Below, piece after piece: positions 35,001 through 44,043 of a stretch of 64,000 bases of DNA. The notes below the pieces were generated by a model, which had not been told where the DNA came from, did no database searches, and saw nothing but the letters and a program-made list of their open reading frames with translations. Location of the stretch: contig NC_080570.1 of the NCBI RefSeq assembly GCF_030247185.1, positions 78,476,840 to 78,540,839 of the forward strand, in the 5' to 3' direction. Position 1 is the stretch's first letter, and each line of letters starts with the position of its first letter. The translations under genes and the position numbers were made by a program. The DNA is from Malaya genurostris (Eukaryota; Arthropoda; Insecta; Diptera; Culicidae).

Positions 35001-38000
35001 GCTTGTTCACCAATGATGTAAGATGGAATTGCCATACGTACCACTCGCACACCGAATACCAGAGAAAAAATTCCGCCAAACTTCCCTTTCGATGGAAAGA
35101 ATTTCTCCGTATTGCGACATATTCTACTGAACGAACTGATTAATGGCCTGCGGGGGAACGTCATGAACACGCACTGCTATGGCATCATCCACCACGTACA
35201 CAGGGATTTTGTATATTAGATTGTCACACTCGACGCTGTGAGGGGCTGGGGTCCACTAGGAGATTGATAGTACCTATTAGCTCTCTCCGGACAGTACCAG
35301 CCTAGATGCCGTGTGGAATCGGCGACAATTGCAGGAGTTTCTTTTTCCTTTCAGTTATCAGATTTTTCAATGTTTCACTTCTGATTACTCTATTTTACTA
35401 AATTATCTCTTCATTCAACCTATCAATTTCCGTCTAGCTTCGGAAAAAAGTTTTATTTGGAATGTTTCCTTCTTCCATGTTATTGATTGTCTTTCAGGAT
35501 TATAAATTGAATTGATAACGATTGCGCAAATCCATTGATATTACAAAGTTAATAACAGAGATAACATATATCGGTATATTGAATACATAGTAAAAAACAA
35601 TTGATATTAATATTTCAAACAATAAATTAATATTTTTCTCGGTAGCCGGCTGCCCAGATCAACCAATATAACCAAATAATAATTTTAATAAATAATTAAA
35701 ATAATAAAGCGGAAATAATAAAGAATCAAGACGCACGTGAAATCTTTTTACCTTTATTTGGAATGCAGTTACATCTCTTTCACGTTAAAACATAATGTAC
35801 ACAGAGTTATACGCCTCGTTGAATTGAATCTCAATTACATTATTAGCTTCTAGATGCATTCGTTCTTTAGGTAATTTCATTTGCTGCTGGTCTAACTTTG
35901 CAGCATTTGAAATCAATACATATTGAATTTGGTCTTGTAGGCCAAGTTTCTGGCTTTTGAAACCCGTGTTTGCCCATTTCGTACACCAAACTATTGCTTA
36001 CTACACTGTATTGTCTTTGTTTCTGCCGTTTCGACCGTAAACAATTTTCGACTGTGTCGGATGAGATGCGAACACGAACTATTGAAAACAGTTTCATCGA
36101 TTTCCAACAAATTTCTTTTCGAATGTAAAGGTGATTAGATTGGCGTTGTTTTTACGCTTGTTCGATGTTTGAAAGTGTAAATCGAGCACGGCATTGACCT
36201 ACAGATGTAACCATAGACATTAAGTGATAGCACTAAACTGGCATGAAATCAACACCAATACGATATAAATGTCGTATTGTAACCATAACCTATATATTTG
36301 AAACTTGAATGCTGCAATGCATCATAGTTGGCTCGATGCGATTATAAAGCGCTAATATAAAATCTACAAGCACTAGCGATTTTATGCTGTACATATTAAT
36401 TTAGTGCCACTATCGAACAAGTATAATGTTATTATAATACTGATGTATTGCTTTCATTTTTCTCTGGATAATCTGTCGAAAACATAACATAAGCATAACT
36501 GAAAATATTGAGGCTAATTTCCTCAAAGTGCAACTTTTCATTCATCAAGTAGGGATGAAGAAATTGCTCCCATTGTACCTTAGAATACAACGGATTAGTG
36601 AAGAGCAAAACTTTAGGCAACAAATTAATAGTTCCAACGAATTCCTGAAATGAAAGTCTTGAAATCTTATTTTCTCTTCTCTTTATTTATTTGGTTAATG
36701 CTACTCATAGAAAAACTCTTTTGACTTGAACATATGTCATTCTCAAACGGGCGCAAAAACCATCATCTTTTAAAATAGCAACACAAAAATATTATCACAA
36801 TACATTTAAAACGAAAAACACATAACATTATTAAAGATAAAATACACATAATTTAATTATAAACAAAAGTAAAGATTAAAAGAATATCAAAATATAGCAG
36901 ATCGTTTGACTGTGCTAGTGAAGCGGCTGGATGGTTCTCCAAACTCAAAAAGATCTTCTACAGCAGTGAATGATCGAATGGCAGCGATTATCGGTTCATT
37001 ATATTCAAAACTAGTTTTACGAAATCTTTGCTGAAGTAGAATGCCATTCCGCAAAGTTCTGTTCGGTGCTCGAAAATTAATTTCGGATCGCAGTTCCGGT
37101 GCATCAATTTCTCCGTTGATCAGTTTTGCAATAACTACTGTCTGTTGTATTTTACGGCGACGTAACAGCGATTTGATTCCGATTAGTTGACATCTATCCA
37201 GATATGGTTGCAGATTCGAGGGATCTCTCCACGGTAAGCTTCGTAATGCTAAACGAACAAACCGCTTTTGAACTCGTTCAATTCGCATGCACCATGAGAG
37301 CTGATACGGTAGCCAAACTTACATCGACGTAACAAGGTTCATTTAAGTGAGCAAAAGGTTTCTCCTTCTACCTTCTACCAGAGGAGTCGAACTAAGTGAT
37401 GCGAATCATCTGATATGTCAGTCATTTACTAAATAATTACTGACTGACCAGAAGTCATAAATTTAAAGTAAAAAAAGTTTTCTCGCTAAATTGTTAATCA
37501 AAAATTGTTCCTGTGATTGTCAAGCTACGAACATTCATCCAACACGACTAAATAATATCATCAGACTAGCGAGAAGTGACGAACAACAAGTCGCGGGGGC
37601 AGGTTTTGTAAATTTGCGGAATCAATTTAAAGTAGTTATCTTAGTTTTTTTGGCTTCACTTTTTATCCCATATGTCGAAACCATAGTTTGAGAGAGATCT
37701 ACAATCGTTGTTCGATGCACTGACTCAAAAGATGATATGGCGATCGGTTCATTCGCTTAATATTTGTGTAAAAAAGCTTTTAACATATTCACAATATTTT
37801 TTATGAATTCATCGCAGCCAAGTAATCACTAAAATAATGGGAAGATACATTAACAGCATTTGACAACTCTACTAGCCGAAAACATAAATTCAAAAAAAAA
37901 TTTGGGCGAAACGAAGTTCGTCGGGTCAGCTAGTATATATATAAACCTTGTTACCTAAAATACAGAATAAAAGTTTTCTTTTGCCATTCATCATAACAGT

Positions 38001-38208
38001 AATTTCTAATTTTCATTTTTAAGTTCGGCAATTGGAACAAGCTCGTGCTACCGGAAATTTCGGCGAAGTGAGTGATCTCGGATTAGGCATGAATGATAGT
38101 TCTCGAGAATCGGACAGCTCAGACAACGATGATACCGCGAGCAACAATGGAATAGTCGGAGGAGGTATTCATCGAAATAAGAAGTTGAAGACCAATTCGA
38201 ATTATTGA
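17026..38208 (+). CDS. Max: Max, bHLH-leucine zipper transcription factor (complete, 5 exons)
   Basis: Max is the obligate heterodimer partner of Myc and Mnt, binding E-boxes in the nucleus. Coding exons: 17026-17064 (MSDDDRDIDIDSD), 17122-17193, 32688-32795, 32861-32984 and 38024-38208; total 528 nt, 175 aa plus TGA. All introns are GT-AG and phases match (0, 0, 0, 1). Exon 3 carries the basic region and helix 1 (AEKRAHHNALERKRRDHIKD), exon 4 helix 2 and the zipper start (ASRAQILKKAAEYIQFMRRK, then DIDDLKRQNSLLE). The tail is acidic/serine-rich with a basic end RNKKLKTN, as in vertebrate MAX. Length is close to the family norm. Introns 2 (15.5 kb) and 4 (5 kb) are filled with transposons; the coding frame is intact. 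Confidence 0.97.
17351..17615. mobile_element. Fold-back MITE in Max intron 2
   Basis: The two arms of about 75-90 bp are inverted copies of each other: the left arm reads AACAATGAGAGACTCTCTTT and the right arm, on the other strand, AACAATGAGAGATTCTCTTT, and both continue into TTTCGATTATT. No coding capacity; target duplication not clear. Confidence 0.55.
17685..17790 (-). repeat. Dispersed repeat, also at 57145-57265
   Basis: Shares GTTGAGCAACCCGTGACACC and TTGCCTGCGCATTTAACACA (plus reading) with the reverse strand of 57145-57265. No coding capacity. Superfamily unknown. Confidence 0.5.
18583..18716. repeat. Near-perfect 134-bp hairpin
   Basis: Arms of about 53 bp: CATGCTGGTGTCAGTGTACT at 18583 is matched by the inverse at the right end (ending 18716), continuing through GCCCTCTTAGGAAAAAA and CGTTCAAC with one base indel and one mismatch. 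The loop is about 28 bp. It ends where the 5'-truncated Jockey-type copy starts. It could be a small fold-back element or a long-hairpin RNA. Confidence 0.6.
18910..19590 (+). pseudogene. Jockey-type ORF2 endonuclease fragment
   Basis: FTKIHIAIVTETFLEPNVKL, YVVHRFDRYTGMGGGAAVF and SFNTQVIESL correspond to the family's APE endonuclease. Residues between IESL and DIDTAIDNLNHY present in the 54844-53559 copy are deleted, removing the central catalytic motifs. A stop follows and the frame shifts to KISLKKLNKL/KEVEQIKPYS. Confidence 0.75.
19636..21829. mobile_element. Harbinger-like TIR element (copy 1), with nested 1-kb insertion
   Basis: Element 19639-21826 has inverted ends GGGGCTRTCCATAAAAGACG / its complement, next to G-runs and CCCCC tracts. 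The flanks are TTT (left) and TTA (right), compatible with a 3-bp TTA duplication with one change. A second copy, reversed and shorter, is at 59698-60883. The size difference is explained by a nested insertion 20015-21023. No transposase is seen. Confidence 0.7.
20010..21028. mobile_element. About 1-kb insertion, possibly a solo LTR
   Basis: Segment 20015-21023 is absent from the sister copy at 59698-60883 and is flanked by TTATG on both sides (20010-20014 and 21024-21028). It begins TGTTCGCATTGAG, is GC-richer than the surroundings, and has a TATAAA-like box near 20260 and an AATAAA near 20850, features of an LTR with promoter and poly(A) signal. The right end does not finish in CA, so the LTR reading is tentative. 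Confidence 0.5.
21827..22604. mobile_element. hAT-type MITE, TIR CAGGGCTTG
   Basis: Element 21835-22596 with inverted ends CAGGGCTTG and a perfect 8-bp duplication TTATTGAG (21827-21834 and 22597-22604). No ORF of note. It landed next to the Harbinger-like element, using that element's flanking TTA as part of its target. Confidence 0.8.
22605..23907 (+). pseudogene. Jockey-type ORF2 reverse transcriptase remnant
   Basis: NMKAPGNDGIFNILIKNLPD, LDIEKAFDSVWHKGLI, VGVPQGSS, then FFDDTSLLASG in place of the usual FYADD-type box, and a C-terminus like the 51420-52788 copy. Several in-frame stops (KKDRKTLK region, KWKI/stop) and a deletion after the PQGSS motif show it is inactive. Confidence 0.8.
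24128..24609. other. Intronic stretch without recognised gene
   Basis: Includes a G-rich GGCGGAGGGGGGGTCTTACG / GTCTACG repeat around 24418-24500 preceded by GGGACCGTTCATAAACCCCG, which looks like one end of another TIR element. No partner end was identified. Confidence 0.35.
24610..25330. repeat. Dispersed mosquito-type repeat with CA microsatellite
   Basis: Contains internally repeated TTCATTTGAATCTAAGTTTG / AGGAATTTTGTATGGGACC units (about 24885, 24990 and 25130), a (CA/TACA)n run at 25190-25250, and the core ACTGAGTCGAATGGTATATG shared with 4241-4480 and 62970-63110. Confidence 0.55.
25336..26330 (+). pseudogene. CR1/T1-type ORF2 C-terminus, split by a hAT MITE
   Basis: Left part VPWRNPLDLPPYPD (25339-25388) continues after the MITE as DRCRLIGLETLERRRKIQQA, INGDIDSPKLLSLLDFQAS, a TAG, and HLFEFGEPSHKF. 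It is the C-terminal tail of a CR1-group LINE; the relative at 37288-36887 shows the same order. Confidence 0.7.
25381..26014. mobile_element. hAT-type MITE, TIR CAGTGCRGTAAAA
   Basis: Element 25389-26006 with inverted ends CAGTGCGGTAAAATTTCA / CAGTGCAGTAAAACTTCA and a perfect 8-bp duplication ATCCTGAC (25381-25388 and 26007-26014). Excision rejoins the CR1-type coding sequence in frame. No ORF of interest. Confidence 0.85.
26331..27521. other. Intronic stretch with a possible transposon end
   Basis: An ATG at 26780 opens MDENLEHILDMA before a stop, then SNLDQYSVQYSDM, perhaps the N-terminus of a decayed transposon gene. No recognised domain. 27300-27500 is GC-richer but without a clear ORF. 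Confidence 0.3.
27522..31649 (-). pseudogene. Decayed multi-exon DDE-type transposase gene (DUF7869-like)
   Basis: Minus-strand exons: 31649-30423 (phase-1 acceptor TTTTCAG, donor GTGAGT), 29418-29129 (acceptor TTTTTCAG, donor GTAAGT) and 29067-27522 (acceptor TTTTCTAG); phases match. The first exon is a Ser/Thr-rich acidic region. The second has YTNSSGKKVPARKIKESCKC, a Cys-rich N-terminal block. The third has RVCKNMFLATFDIGCKR, then ASFDLQKCLATPYL, YYKRQLYTYNLTIFYTINGK, LYSDRCSGQNHNF and SGHSHMEVDSVHAAIE, whose D...D...E spacing suggests a DDE nuclease. Breaks: a TAA at 31278-31276, a frameshift near 28965, a TAA near 28800 and a 2-nt insertion near 27830. I recall similar insect proteins grouped as DUF7869; the superfamily is uncertain and I could not find TIRs. 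Confidence 0.7.
31650..32687. other. Intronic AT-rich stretch, nothing recognised
   Basis: End of Max intron 2, running into the polypyrimidine-poor acceptor TTTCGACAG before exon 3. No ORF, repeat or RNA gene that I can support. Confidence 0.4.
32985..34855. other. Max intron 4, left part, nothing recognised
   Basis: AT-rich, with only short shadow ORFs. No TIR or LINE motif noticed apart from the remnants listed further right. Confidence 0.35.
34856..35230 (-). pseudogene. LINE ORF1 (gag-like) remnant
   Basis: On minus: VDDAIAVRVHDVPPQAI, then RVVRMAIPSYIIGEQAGRHP and ITCQICEQPAHYGIPS. This is the pre-knuckle region and a degenerate zinc knuckle of mosquito-type LINE ORF1 proteins. It is frameshifted near 35150 and 35050. 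Confidence 0.55.
35231..36886. other. Max intron 4, middle part, nothing recognised
   Basis: AT-rich intron sequence with no supported gene, repeat or RNA. Confidence 0.35.
36887..37300 (-). pseudogene. CR1/T1-type ORF2 C-terminus remnant
   Basis: Reads IERVQKRFVRLALRSLPWRD, then LQPYLDRCQLIGIKSLLRRR, INGEIDAPELRSEINF and DLFEFGEPSSRFTSTVKR, ending near 36887. This is the LINE C-terminal tail, same family as 25336-26330; the 5' part is absent (truncated insertion in Max intron 4). Confidence 0.75.
37301..38023. other. Max intron 4, right part, nothing recognised
   Basis: AT-rich; ends at the acceptor TTTTTAAG before exon 5. Confidence 0.35.
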
Positions 38209-38580
38209 AGACCATTGACAATTATTATCAAACTGGTAAAATGATATTCACCGTAAGGTTGAGGACAATTCAAGGAACGATAAGAGCAGAAAGCAAGAAG
38301 AAAGTATTGATTGAACAAGTTTTCATTATCAACTAAATATTTTTCCATTACAAGCATCGGAATGTTTTTGTGACTTTTTTTACAGATTACTTAATCTGTA
38401 AGCGAAGAATATAAAACCAACAAACGATTCAATAGTGTACAAAATATATGTTTTATTTAGTTTTATTATGCTCTGTTAGAATAATGCGAAATTGGTATAT
38501 GTGGACAGAAATTATATTGGAATTGTAATAACCTAACCAGCATAATAATTCGTCAAATATGAATTTGAATATAGTTTGCG

Positions 38581-38586
38581 TTTATT
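38581..38586 (-). terminator. Poly(A) signal, THAP-ZAD gene
   Basis: AATAAA on the minus strand, about 75 bases past the THAP-ZAD stop. It lies inside the 3' UTR of Max, so the two transcripts probably overlap. Confidence 0.5.
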
Positions 38587-38645
38587 TTTAAATTTAGCTT
38601 TATGCATGTATTCGGATAGAACGAAAAGAATGTCATTTCAAAACA

Positions 38646-38651
38646 AATAAA
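38646..38651 (+). terminator. Poly(A) signal, Max
   Basis: AATAAA about 440 bases after the Max stop codon, eight bases short of the stop codon of the convergent gene. Cleavage 10-30 bases later would fall inside the last THAP-ZAD exon. No earlier AATAAA stands out. Confidence 0.5.
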
Positions 38652-38658
38652 CATATAA

Positions 38659-41600
38659 CTACAATACTTTTAATTTATTCTGAATTGCTTTGAATTTTTC
38701 AATTGTATTGATACACTGGGTAGCAGCTTCGAGGCACGCTAGGCATATTTGTTGAGGGAATCCATCATTTGGTTTAATCTGAAAGTATATACAATTTGTT
38801 TATAGTAAATTTCTTTATTAGAAAATGCTTTCATGCTTCTGTATTTTGTAGATTTTTCAAATATATTTGATACCAAGATTCGGTACATTCCGATTACATA
38901 TTTTCGACCAAAATTAAAGATTTTACAGACTTTTAATGGCGTGAATTGATAGTTCAATAATGATCGATATTGTCAATTTTTAGTGTCATTACATTAGGGT
39001 TCGTTGCACTTCAATTTCTTATATAGATTTTTAATACAGATTTTTAATCCCCCGATACACATTTACAGGTTTTTCTCATGCAAAATGTGGCAGCTCTGCT
39101 TGCAACGCTTGCATAAACAAAATATCATTGTAAGAGAGTGGAGAACAATGATAGGTATGTCGGATTTTTCGAATTACTCGATTATTCATTTATCGAGTAT
39201 AATTTTCAAGCTAATCGATTATCTGGTGTATTAATCGATTACTCGATTATTTATTCGATTATTGTTATGGAATTTTTCAAATTACTCGATCAGTTTAATA
39301 ATCGAATATTACTTTTAAAACTAATCAATTGAAATTTACTCGATTGTCAAGGTTAGTAATCGATTACTCGATCGATATTACGGTATCCCTAGGCACTGTG
39401 TCATTCGATAAAATGTGTTAAGCTTGTATGCAGTTAACAGAATTCTGGTTTCTTTTTTGTTGTGGAATAAAACTTCTAAGTATTATTTTCGGTCTAGTTT
39501 AATCTCTCAATCATTTTTTGTAAGCTCGGAACAATGTACAAATGGAATTACAAAGCTGGAAAAGCATTAGAGTTGAACAAAAATCACTATTTTTAATAAA
39601 CAATCGCACATAAAGTAATGATAAAAATACAAAACTAGACAAACATATTCACCCCTATTCTGTATTTTGATCGAATCGGATTACTTCGAACGAATGTGAA
39701 AATTTGCATTCTGTGATACGATCGAGTGATGCTTTAATATTGAACTCGATCGAGGTATAGAATGCAAAATTTTACATTCTATCGAAATAATCCGGTTCGA
39801 ACGAAATTCAGAATCGGGGTGATTAAAAGATTGTTGTCCATTATGCGACATGTACATGATTGGTGTAGAGGGAATTGTCATTAGTATGCGGGACCAAATT
39901 AGAATGGAAACAAAAAAAACAGCTCAGTATAATTTATAGTCTATAGGTATAGTCTCTGATTTGCTGAAAGTTGGTTTTTCATTGCAAATTAATGCTAGTT
40001 CTAAGTTTGATCCTGCTTCTCATTTTTAATTAGATAAGTATCCAAAAATTCCAACTGAGCTGGGTAAGAACCAAAGTTACCAGGTCATTTTTTCAAAAAT
40101 TTGTATCCGGCGCAAAAATCTATCGGTACCATATCTGTATCAGAATGTCTGAAACATAAATTCCAGGAAAATGTCACCGAGCTAAAGGAAACAGCGATGA
40201 TATTTAGGCTGTGAACCATTTCACGGTTAATTTTAACTTTTGGTTAAAATCTGACACTTGAGTGGTTATTTGGTGTCGAGTAGTTAAATTTGACTAAAAC
40301 TGTGGCCCATTTCAAAATTTGACGGACGGAAAGTTATTTGGGTTTATTTTCCACTAGAAATAATTTCAACTAAAGAATTAGTATTAGAATTTTCATTTCG
40401 AGATTTTTTTCAGTGTTGGAAAACAACTATCGATCTGTCAAAAATAACCATGCTCTCGAGCAGGGTTATTTTTGACAATATCGAATTAACCACTCGAGTG
40501 TCAGATTTTAACCAAAAGTTAAAATTAACCGCGAAATGGTTCACAGCCTTAGAAACTATTCTTTGTTTGAGGAATGGAAACATTGAAATTTGGGAATGTA
40601 ATACACGAAAAAAAATTCCCTGCAACTGAATGAAAAACTTTTGAGCTCTAAATTATACAAATGCAGAATGCAATTTTCATATTCGATCATAATACATGAT
40701 CGAAATCGACTACATTTGTAAGGGGGCAATGCGGATTAAATGTGATTGATGCCGCTTGAAACTTTCTTAGTTGTATCCAAACTTTGGTTAGGAGTCTACT
40801 ACTATACTGATACTGCTACCAAAGTTTAGGAAGAGAGAATCAAGATTGGATTATAAGAACCTAGCCTTTTAATCACTCGGCAAATAGGTTTGCGTGTCGC
40901 ACAGTTCAAAATTCTAATAAGTGTACGCATACGATAAATAGCTGGTAAAGCAAGTTATAAAAACATTAATAAGAACATAACTCACCGTATCGGGCATAAT
41001 TCTTTCTAGTATGTGAGCTATATCCTTCCCATCATTATATATTGGAATGAGTTGATCATTTGTTTTTGCTGTCAGACATAATCGGCAATTCATGAGTTCT
41101 ATTATAACTGAATCATATTTTCCTTGAAGTTCAGCAATAGTGTCAACAAAAGTCAACATGTTCTCTTGACTCGTGATTTCCTTCTTGGTTGCTAGATTGT
41201 TACCAACGATAAAATCGTCCACTGTTGTAACAAATAAAGGTTCCTCCAACTCTGCGCATACCTGTATTGGGTCATCTACTGCAAGCTCTTTAATAGTGTG
41301 TTCATGTGAATCTTTTCCTCGTCTCTCAAAACTACTAGTTGGTAAGGAACAATGCTCCTCTTTCAGTAATTTTGAGACACATTCATTAAAATTGTTTTGA
41401 AATATCGTCGGTATTGGTACCATCACAGGTCGTGATGACTTCTTGAGTTTTCGGTTCATTGGGTGATCTTGGAAACATTCGTCGGTAAAATGTTCAGAAC
41501 ATAGAAAATATTTTATAATATTATTCAGGCTTTTTTCTAAAAGATCTTCTCGCCCTGCTGCTTTAGCCCACGCCGTCGCACTAAAAATAATGTTTGATAT

Positions 41601-41733
41601 CTTATATTCATTTTTGACATGTGCAATTTATCTATACGAACTATTCTGCACTTTTAGGAAATCCGAAATACTCTACGTCTCGATTTGTAGCAATTGAATT
41701 GTAACAAGAAGCCGCACAACATCTTTTGGACAT
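38659..41733 (-). CDS. THAP-domain and ZAD-domain protein (complete, 3 exons)
   Basis: Likely nuclear DNA-binding factor. Exons on minus: 41733-41642, 41580-40986 and 38778-38659; 807 nt, 268 aa plus TAG. Residues 1-91 are a THAP C2CH finger: MSKRCCAASCYN (C5/C6, C10), FGFPK, W35, C58-SE-H61-F and the closing VPIPTIF. A linker rich in acidic residues and Ser follows. The C-terminal ZAD has CRLC (C196, C199) and ICLAC (C241, C244), the four zinc ligands, followed by a dimerisation helix (CINTIEKFKAIQNK). There are no C2H2 fingers. Donor 1 must be GTTCGT, a weak but GT-type site; with it both phases match (2 and 0). The 2.2-kb second intron holds two MITEs. The gene converges on Max. Confidence 0.85.
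39130..39380. repeat. Degenerate TCGATTA simple repeat
   Basis: Many copies of ACTCGATTATT / TAATCGATTACTCGAT in irregular tandem, in the second intron of the THAP-ZAD gene. No coding capacity. Confidence 0.5.
39651..39820. mobile_element. Fold-back MITE in THAP-ZAD intron
   Basis: The arms of about 75 bp are inverted: ACCCCTATTCTG on the left and ACCCCGATTCTG read from the right end, both continuing through ATCGGATTACTTCGA-like sequence to CGATCGAG near the centre. No target duplication assigned. Confidence 0.5.
40204..40551. mobile_element. Harbinger-type MITE, 342 bp
   Basis: Element 40207-40548 with long inverted arms beginning GGCTGTGAACCATTTC, continuing through TTAATTTTAACTTTTGG for about 60 bp, flanked by TTA on both sides (40204-40206 and 40549-40551). 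The 3-bp TWA-type duplication and GGC start fit PIF/Harbinger. Lies in intron 2 of the THAP-ZAD gene. Confidence 0.75.
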
Positions 41734-41828
41734 TACTAACACCTACTATATGTTGTGTTTTCAAGCATTGTTTTTATTATGTCCATTATGTCATTTTTGC
41801 TTGATGCTAAACCTATGACAAGACCTGA

Positions 41829-42514
41829 CAACTGGGCAGAGATGCCAGGTAAAAATTTCAAATGTCTGCAGACAGGGTCTGTAAATCTGAAAAAAAATCT
41901 GCAGTCAGCAAGTATGGCTTGCTGGCAGCAATTTCTCTATAAAGTATGACATGCAAAACTGACTTGGCGAGCAAAAAAAAAAAAAAGGTCGCGGAAATTT
42001 CAAATTTTTCTGTAAATATAGATGAAAGTCAGCGAGAATTTCAAAAGTCTGTAAAAATCTGCGAGAATTTCAAAAGTCTGCAAAAGTCTGCACAACAAAA
42101 AATGTCTGCAGCACTATTAGGTTTTTTACCGTCACTGCTAACCTCAATCGGATGAACACTTTTTGACAGTCCAGCAGTACTGTTTGTAAACAGAAATTTC
42201 TTTTGTTTGTTTATTGACAAATTGGATCAGACTATTTACGGTCCGTATCGCCTAAATAAAGTTTTAAAACATTTGTTCACGATTGAATACGGTTCGTTTT
42301 TGATATTTATTAAATAAAAGTGACTAGTTGCAAAGTGTGAAGATGATTGTTTTAGATGTGCTCTTCGATTTTTGTTTAAGCTTGTTTGTAAACAGTACCG
42401 CTGAACTGTCAAGGATGAATACTTGTTCATTTGTGTCGTCACGATAAAAAACCTAATACCCCAAATCTGCAGATTTACAGACAAATCTGCAGACCTGGCA
42501 TCTCTGCAACTGGG
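41829..42514. mobile_element. hAT-type MITE, CAGAGATGCCAGGT family (670 bp)
   Basis: Element 41837-42506 with inverted ends CAGAGATGCCAGGT and a perfect 8-bp duplication CAACTGGG (41829-41836 and 42507-42514). It interrupts the terminus of P-like copy B. The interior carries repeated GTCTGCAGA/GTCTGTAAATCTG words. Related copies are at 49215-49569, 50714-51047 and, as a truncated left end, 62066-62275. Confidence 0.85.
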
Positions 42515-43135
42515 GTGGCTGCTTTTGATCTAAATGGTCCAGTTTCTGATTGGCTGATTTTGATGTTGCTACCCGCACATTGTGAAAAGAAAAAACTTTT
42601 GCAGGGTACGCGAGCAATGATGCCAAGTATAAAGAAAATCAGACAACAAGTTTATTAAAATGTATAAATTTAGCTCACCAATGAAAATAAAAATTTTCAG
42701 AGAATGTTTCACTTTTTTTCAATCTCATTTGAAATAAATGTTTATAGTGGCAGCACTGTGTAATTAAAATCAGCCTCAAGCCGTTTTTCTTTTTAGTAAA
42801 TTAAAGTGTAACTAAACTTTAAACTCGAAAGTGAAAGTGTAAGTTTAGTTTTACGAGAAGTTCGTATTCCAAAAAACACAAAAGATCCAAAAGATCCGGT
42901 AATACGTCAACAATGGATTCGATTTTGCGTTCAACATGAGATATCTCGTGTTTTGTCATCAAAGCTCAATTAATTGTTTTTAATCGTTAATATATAATAA
43001 AAAATGCATTCACCAAAACATTTTTCATGTTTATTGCAAATCAAAAACCGAGTCTAAAATTTTAAATTAAAATATTTTTTTCTTAGCATAAAGTTATTAA
43101 AAAATCTGTAAATATGTCTACACTGTAGCCGATAC

Positions 43136-43806
43136 GTTGGTATTAGAGTGCCTATAACCAGAGTGACGACATCTCATCCGTAATGCTGGCAACAATTCAA
43201 AACATTCCATTATACCATGTTCACATTAGCGCTCATATTACTTGATATACAGAGATGATATGCATATCACGTCGAAGTGTTCACATATGAACTAGATGAT
43301 ATCGTTTGACAATCAAGTTGTCATCTTGAATGCACTCATTAGATAAAAGGTCAATAATATTATCTTTCGCTATTAAAATTAAATCAATAATTGAAGTCTT
43401 GCATTTAATGGTCTCCGAAAGCAAGTATTTGCTGAAAAATTCGAAATTAAAATGCGTGTTTATTGTCACTCTGAAGGTGACGTTCATAAATGAGTGCGTT
43501 CAATGCCATTATCCGTGTTGCTAGTGGCGGATTTTGACAACTCGAAATGATATCGTACATGATATCCCGGATATCATGCAAAATGATGATATGCATTGAC
43601 ATCAAATTGTATGCGATATCAAATGATATCGCACATGATATCATCGGATATCAATTATATCGGTATATCATTTGATATCAGCGCTAATGTGAACATACTA
43701 TTAGCTTAACATTGAATTGACAGGTCGTTTGCTCGTTTGGAACTGGGAGCTGTCATTCCAAACGAACAGCTGTCGCCACTCTGATTATAGTCACTCTAGT
43801 TGGTAT
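43136..43806. mobile_element. hAT-type MITE, TIR TAGAGTG (655 bp), with inner inverted repeat
   Basis: Element 43144-43798 with inverted ends TAGAGTGMCTATAAYCAG and a perfect 8-bp duplication GTTGGTAT (43136-43143 and 43799-43806). Inside, ATGTTCACATTAGCGCT at about 43219 is matched inversely near 43696, marking a second, nested fold-back full of GATATC-type palindromes. Confidence 0.8.
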
Positions 43807-43887
43807 ATACGGATTTTGATTTGCAATAAACATGAAAAATGTTTTGGTGAATGCATTTTTTTATTATATATTAACACTTAAAAACAA

Positions 43888-44043
43888 TTAATTGAGCTTT
43901 GATGACAAAACACGAGATATCTCATGTTGAACGCATAACCGAATCCATTGTTGACGTATTACCGGATCTTTTGGAAACCGGAAAAAAGTCAAGTTTGGAT
44001 AGAAATGCTTAGTGCGACCACAGTGTGGAACACAACAGTTCAT
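43888..44043 (-). CDS. Truncated THAP-domain ORF in P-like copy C
   Basis: 51 codons from ATG at 44043 to TAA at 43890-43888: MNCCVPHCGRTKHFYPNLTF, FRFPKDPVIRQQW, then a stop after SSKLN. It has the first Cys pair, FPKDP and the Trp of a THAP finger but stops before the C-x2-H pair, so it cannot fold a complete zinc site alone. Intact frame, unlike copy A. Confidence 0.6.
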   Translation of the reverse strand: MNCCVPHCGRTKHFYPNLTFFRFPKDPVIRQQWIRLCVQHEISRVLSSKLN

